Source of the DNA: Candidatus Cloacimonetes bacterium 4572_55
GTDB taxonomy: Bacteria > 4572-55
Assembly: GCA_002084765.1 (NCBI GenBank)
Contig: NBMB01000037.1
Coordinates: forward strand, 1-64,000
DNA length: 64,000 bases
Direction of reading: 5' to 3'
Position numbers and translations under genes: made by a program. Below the pieces are notes generated by a model that saw only the letters and a program-made list of their open reading frames with translations, searched no databases and was not told the origin of the DNA. Below are positions 60,421 through 64,000 of this stretch, piece by piece; within the stretch, counting starts at the first letter, position 1; each line of letters starts with the position of its first letter.

Positions 60421-61488
60421 CTATAGCGCGGCTGCGAACTCGATGCCAGTGGGTCGAATCTCTACAATACCAGGCTCTTCCACTTCGCCTTGAATCTCAA
60501 ACTCGAGGTCTGGTAAAAACTGCTTACAGACCCAAAGATTCGTGGTCAGATGCTGGGAAATCCGATGCGTTTTGAACCGGCAAGGTCCGTTTGCCATGAT
60601 CGCATAGAGCACCAATTGATCCGCCATGTAGGGATCGATCACGCCTTCCGAGCGATCGAATTCCATAAACTCACTGACGATCTCCTCAGCGACTTGCTCC
60701 GCCCGTTTTCCTCGTCTCCCAAGGATCGTAAAGCCGACCATCGAATTTTCATAACGGACAAACAGGAACGACCCTGTTCCGGCTGAGATTGCCGGCGCCT
60801 CGGTAGTCGTGAAGGAGATGTCATATCCGTGAGTCTCCATCAAACCCATGACCCGATTCCGCTGCCGTTCAGGAATATGATAGGGCAGGTTGGATGAGAA
60901 CGACTTGCCATGAATCTCTTTCAACTCGCCACGCTGTGTAAAATCAAATGCTTCAATTTCCGTAGCCGGATTGACCAGGGCAATAATCTCGCCCTCGCCA
61001 CGGGGATACCAGCCGTATTGGCGGATCAGCACTCGGCTATCAACTCCGAGCTTCTGCACCATCGGAAGAAAAACTTCTGAGATATACTGAAACGGCGGAC
61101 TCCATTCCACATGGGTACCGCCCTTGAGCGTGAGAGTAGACGTCCGTTTGGCGATCAACAACGCAGGCAAAATACATTGAAATAACAAGGTAGTCGATCC
61201 TGAAGTCGGCTCAAGCTCGGCGATGTCGAAAACGTAATCGTTTGATTTGACTTTTTTCGGCTCAAATATGACCTCTTCGGATCCAGGGTCAGCTCCTCTG
61301 ACCTTTCCGCGAGAAATTTCCGCCAACGCTCTGGCAGCGAGCGCGTGTTGGGGGCGCAGCCCTGGTCTCGGTCTCCGACCTCGAATGTTGTAAATCCGAA
61401 CAGGTATTTCTGTGATCACAGAGAGTGCTAATGTGGTTCGGAGAATCTGCCCTCCACCTTCTCCAAAACTCCCGTCAACTTCTAACAT
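60421..61488 (-). CDS. rtcA: RNA 3'-terminal phosphate cyclase
   Basis: 355 residues from the ATG at 61488 (AAAGGA 6 nt upstream; the TTG at 61506 lacks a site). RtcA uses ATP to turn RNA 3'-phosphates into 2',3'-cyclic phosphates. Seen: the N-terminal DGSFGEGGGQILRTTLALS, RPRPGLRPQH, SGSTTLLFQ, GWYPRGEGE, and MADQLVLYA followed by ISQHLTTN, whose His (H313) corresponds to the adenylylated His of E. coli RtcA. Length is normal for the family. No rtcB or rtcR gene is adjacent; the gene ends 3 bp from the convergent secreted-protein gene. Confidence 0.94.
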   Translation of the reverse strand: MLEVDGSFGEGGGQILRTTLALSVITEIPVRIYNIRGRRPRPGLRPQHALAARALAEISRGKVRGADPGSEEVIFEPKKVKSNDYVFDIAELEPTSGSTTLLFQCILPALLIAKRTSTLTLKGGTHVEWSPPFQYISEVFLPMVQKLGVDSRVLIRQYGWYPRGEGEIIALVNPATEIEAFDFTQRGELKEIHGKSFSSNLPYHIPERQRNRVMGLMETHGYDISFTTTEAPAISAGTGSFLFVRYENSMVGFTILGRRGKRAEQVAEEIVSEFMEFDRSEGVIDPYMADQLVLYAIMANGPCRFKTHRISQHLTTNLWVCKQFLPDLEFEIQGEVEEPGIVEIRPTGIEFAAAL

Positions 61489-61506
61489 GTTTCGTCCTTT
61501 CTTCAA

Positions 61507-61909
61507 TAATTTGAAAGTTTCTTAGATTAAGTAAATAAAATTAACAACAAATGAACAATTAAATATTAATATGGGGAATATAAAAAGTAATTGTAACTAT
61601 TCAGCCGATAGTGCCTGCGAATAAGCAAGCGTGAAAACTTGAGTAGTTACGAATTTTTAAACGCGCTTTTCCCGAGACAGATCAAAGCGACAGTCATGTA
61701 GAGGATAATTCGGTTGGCGCCTTCGAGGAAGAGCCGAAAACAAGCCGGTTTGATTTATAACCGATGATACCCACTGGGCTGCATGACCATCGGCAGAAAA
61801 ACATGAGGCAAAGGTCACCTTTACCTGATCGATAGAGAATTAATCATAGAAAGAATATTTTGTCAAGTTAAAATTAAGAAATTATTCTATTTTTCTGAAA
61901 AGTTTTTTG
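61507..61909. other. Structured intergenic region, possible mobile-element relic
   Basis: No solid gene. GTAACTATTCAG (61593-61604) pairs with CTTGAGTAGTTAC (61638-61650). Two more hairpins follow: TTCGG/CCGAA at 61709-61738 and CCGATG/CATCGG at 61761-61793. On the minus strand a short frame of about 36 codons (MFFCRWSCSP start at about 61812) is open but has no family match I can name. It could be an insertion-sequence relic or a structured RNA. Confidence 0.45.
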
Positions 61910-61937
61910 TTGACAAATCCGTACAAGTTTTTATATT
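61910..61937 (+). promoter_or_regulatory. Promoter of the tRNA cluster
   Basis: TTGACA at 61910-61915 and TATATT at 61932-61937, 16-bp spacer, 43 bp ahead of tRNA-His. Confidence 0.65.
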
Positions 61938-61980
61938 TAGGAAACCATGATGATTTGGGTGATTTGGTAGTGAATTTGAC

Positions 61981-62058
61981 GGTGGATGTAGCTCAGCTGG
62001 TTAGAGTGCTGGATTGTGGTTCCAGAGGTCGCGGGTTCAAGTCCCGTCTTCCACCCCA
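61981..62058 (+). tRNA. tRNA-His (GTG)
   Basis: Anticodon loop TTGTGGT gives GTG. The acceptor stem GTGGATG/CTTCCAC has the extra 5' G (61981) opposite C73, the His-specific feature, and CCA is encoded. One T-T mismatch lies in the acceptor stem. Confidence 0.96.
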
Positions 62059-62101
62059 GTTTTTATCCCATAGTTCTATTGCCAGATTTTTATGGATTCA
62101 A

Positions 62102-62178
62102 ACGCCCGTAGCTCAGCTGGATAGAGCGTCGGACTTCGAATCCGCAGGTCGGGGGTTCGAATCCCTCCGGGCGTGCCA
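62102..62178 (+). tRNA. tRNA-Arg (TCG)
   Basis: Anticodon loop CTTCGAA gives TCG. Acceptor ACGCCCG/CGGGCGT, discriminator G, encoded CCA; T arm GGGGG-TTCGAAT-CCCTC. Confidence 0.95.
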
Positions 62179-62222
62179 TTTTTTTGATTTTTTAATCTGT
62201 TCTTGATCTGAAGGATTAAGGC

Positions 62223-62298
<76 letters not shown>

Positions 62299-62303
62299 AT
62301 ACG

Positions 62304-62335
62304 AAAGCGGGCTTTTTTTTAAAGCCCGCTTTTTT
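62304..62335 (+). terminator. Rho-independent terminator after the tRNA cluster
   Basis: AAAGCGGGCTTT pairs perfectly with AAAGCCCGCTTT across a five-T loop and runs into a T tail. Confidence 0.93.
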
Positions 62336-62367
62336 CATATCTTCACCACCCTGTCACCACTCTTTTT

Positions 62368-62390
62368 AATCTGCGATAATTTGCGGACCG
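62368..62390. repeat. Dispersed repeat fragment, copy E (inverted)
   Basis: AATCTGCGATAATTTGCGGAC is the reverse complement of the GTCCGCAAATTATCGCAGATT core shared with copies A, B and D. Confidence 0.6.
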
Positions 62391-62436
62391 GACTCCCGCG
62401 ACAATTTATCCGTCGTTAAATCAATAGGAGATTAAA

Positions 62437-63708
62437 ATGCGTCTCGCTATTTCGCTTCTATTACTTATGCTAATCGGGCTGTTTGTGAATTGTGGCAAAA
62501 AATCGTCTCATAGCTCAAAAAAGGCAGGTCTGACCAAAGACGGAAAGATTTTGATCACAATATGGCAAACTTATAATGATGAAGAGGTCGCTTTTTTCGA
62601 TCAACTTATCGCCGAATATGAGAGAGAAAATGTCCATATAAAGATCAAACATCAGCGCATACCCTTCTGGGGATCGGAGCCAAAAATTCTCACGGCTCTT
62701 GCGACCCGTACGACCCCGGATATTGCCCGTCTCGATGTCTCTTTTGTGGCAAAATTGGGATTGCGGAACGCCCTGATTGATCTGGGTCCACTGGGTATGA
62801 ACGAGATCGCGGCAGATTATCTGCCCGCGGCTTTAGGTTCTTGCAAAATCAAAAAGAGTTGGTTTGCCATCCCTGAGCAAGTCAACGGGTTATGCCTCTT
62901 TTACGACAAAGATCAATTCATTAAAGCCGGTCTGAACCCGGAAAACCCGCCGCTTACATGGGAAGAATTTATCGAATATGGAAAAAAATTGACCGCGCCA
63001 GACCGTAGCCACTGGGGATTCGGCATGCGCAATTCTCTGTGGTGGTCGTTTCCATTTTTCTATACATTCGGGGCGGAATTTTTGAGTGATCCCACGCCTG
63101 ATGGTCACAGGATTTGTCTGTTGGATCAACCGGAAGCGATACAGGCTTTTCAGTTCAAATATGATCTCTATCACAAATATAAGATCGAGGGAGGCGCGTG
63201 GCGTTCCGGCGGAATTCGGGACGATACCGGATTTCCCAATGTCTACGCGATGGTTTTCAGCGGACCATGGGCGGTGAGATCATATCGCGAGCAAAAAATC
63301 AATTTTGGCATTTGCAAGATTCCCGCGGGTCCCGCGGGCAGCTCCACCACAGTTGGGGGGCAAAACATGGTCATTTTCCGCACCTGCCAACATCCGCAGG
63401 AGACGTTTGACCTTCTGCGATGGTTGACAAGCGTGGAGATTCAGGCGAGATGGTGCAACGAGTTGGGTCAGATTCCGGTGAACTACAAGGCGTATCCCCT
63501 GATAGATAAAGAAAAAAATCCAGAAATCTCCATATTTATGGAGCAGATGAAAACAGCGATCCCCCGTCCGCAAATCCTGAATTATGATCATATCGAGAAT
63601 CTTTTTCTACGAGAAATGGAAGCGGCTTTGACCGGTAGCAAATCCGTGGAACAGGCAATGCAGGACGCTTGCCGCCGGGCAAATGAAGAATACCTGAACG
63701 AAGAATAG
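62437..63708 (+). CDS. ABC-transporter sugar-binding lipoprotein (family 1)
   Basis: 423 residues, ATG after AGGAG. A hydrophobic leader ends in LFVNC (C19); the residue before Cys is Asn, so the lipobox is atypical. The mature part is a family 1 extracellular solute-binding protein: ITIWQTYNDEEVAFFDQLIAEYE, TRTTPDIARLDVSFV, WFAIPEQVNGLCLFYDKD, PLTWEEFIEYGKKL, MVFSGPWAVRSY, then a hinge helix near RWLTSVEIQARW. Such proteins feed malto- or oligosaccharide importers, but the permease and ATPase genes are not in the window; the next gene downstream has its own promoter. Confidence 0.92.
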   Translation: MRLAISLLLLMLIGLFVNCGKKSSHSSKKAGLTKDGKILITIWQTYNDEEVAFFDQLIAEYERENVHIKIKHQRIPFWGSEPKILTALATRTTPDIARLDVSFVAKLGLRNALIDLGPLGMNEIAADYLPAALGSCKIKKSWFAIPEQVNGLCLFYDKDQFIKAGLNPENPPLTWEEFIEYGKKLTAPDRSHWGFGMRNSLWWSFPFFYTFGAEFLSDPTPDGHRICLLDQPEAIQAFQFKYDLYHKYKIEGGAWRSGGIRDDTGFPNVYAMVFSGPWAVRSYREQKINFGICKIPAGPAGSSTTVGGQNMVIFRTCQHPQETFDLLRWLTSVEIQARWCNELGQIPVNYKAYPLIDKEKNPEISIFMEQMKTAIPRPQILNYDHIENLFLREMEAALTGSKSVEQAMQDACRRANEEYLNEE

Positions 63709-63717
63709 ACAAATTGC

Positions 63718-63746
63718 TTGACAAAGTGACGATAGTTGGTTTATAT
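63718..63746 (+). promoter_or_regulatory. Sigma-70-type promoter
   Basis: TTGACA at 63718-63723 and TTATAT at 63741-63746 with a 17-bp spacer, 80 bp ahead of the last gene. It overlaps the region just after the binding-protein stop. Confidence 0.75.
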
Positions 63747-63826
63747 TTCTTCCTCCTCAATACTAAAACATAGTGGATATACAATTGGCTCTGGGTGTGA
63801 GCCAATATGAATCAAAGAGGCATTTT

Positions 63827-64000
63827 ATGTGGTTTTCAAATCCACCCAGGGAGACCGAGCTAACCGAAAAAGAAAAAGAGGTCTTCAAAAAAATTGCGCA
63901 GCGGATTGTCGATTATCGCATGACGGTTCCGGCGATTCTTTTTCTGGAATCTGTTAAGCCGCTAAACTTTATAGGCAGTCAAGCTCTGCTTTTTTTCCAA
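63827..64000 (+). CDS. Conserved protein of unknown function, 3' end outside the window
   Basis: The first 58 codons are present; AAAGAGG lies 6 nt ahead of the ATG. After a charged start (TELTEKEKEVFKKIAQRIVDY) comes PAILFLESVKPLNFIGSQ, running to the window edge. This ESxKPLNFIGSQ stretch looks like the small membrane-associated proteins I have seen near lipid or transport genes, but I cannot name a family. The frame is open to the end. Confidence 0.7.
   Translation, partial: MWFSNPPRETELTEKEKEVFKKIAQRIVDYRMTVPAILFLESVKPLNFIGSQALLFFQ

Noticed and set aside
61507-61909. 6S RNA, cobalamin riboswitch or group II intron
   Set aside because: No consensus box of these RNAs, and no reverse transcriptase or regulated gene, could be found on either strand.

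Overview
The window looks like chromosome from an uncultured Gram-negative bacterium of the FCB/Fibrobacterota-Bacteroidota-Chlorobiota side of the tree (candidate divisions such as KSB1, Calditrichota or Zixibacteria would fit; this is inference). The evidence is three secreted proteins with NYPNPF-type/FlgD-like C-terminal sorting domains of the type IX secretion kind, a DUF4175 membrane protein, a TamB-like outer-membrane assembly factor, bacterial glutaminyl-tRNA synthetase, lipoproteins with lipoboxes and a PilT ATPase. No phage, plasmid or complete insertion sequence is visible.

Layout. 1-11026: a giant modular secreted protein that enters from the left edge, is broken by a frame change near base 395, and carries eight Ca-binding-type cadherin-like repeats, six of them in an exact 285-bp period. 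11026-12439: a 13-bp tandem repeat and a GT4 glycosyltransferase. 12493-16298 (minus): glnS, a CPBP membrane protease and a TrpE/PabB homologue that has lost its catalytic core. 16370-19371 (minus): a PD-(D/E)XK nuclease-like gene behind a TPR-PAS histidine kinase. 19953-23220 (minus): a subtilase with a clipped sorting domain and a low-molecular-weight phosphatase with the YwlE-type P-loop. 23553-36173 (plus): TamB-like protein, CtpA protease, PAS-adenylate cyclase, and a thioester alpha-2-macroglobulin with a GspG-like insertion. 36399-39458: an AT-rich 1019-residue protein of unknown function. 39532-47209 (minus): murB, DUF4175, TPR lipoprotein, pilT. 47363-49362 (minus): an OLD-type ATPase/TOPRIM nuclease overlapping a small ORF by ATGA. 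49479-56816 (minus): a four-gene phosphorelay operon (PstS-like lipoprotein, hybrid kinase with Hpt, lone receiver, second hybrid kinase). 56891-64000: tatD, a secreted sorting-domain protein, rtcA, three tRNA genes (His, Arg, Lys), a sugar-type binding lipoprotein and the start of a conserved unknown gene.

How it works together: most genes serve the envelope (secreted adhesin-like and protease proteins, TamB, A2M, CtpA, MurB, lipoproteins, PilT) and signalling (three kinases, one cyclase, one receiver). Short AT-rich accessory genes (nuclease-like, OLD-like, the 1019-residue protein) are dropped between housekeeping operons and are the best candidates for undescribed biology. A dispersed intergenic repeat family built on CCGCAGATTACGCAGATTATC recurs at least five times, and in two places reaches the end of a coding region.
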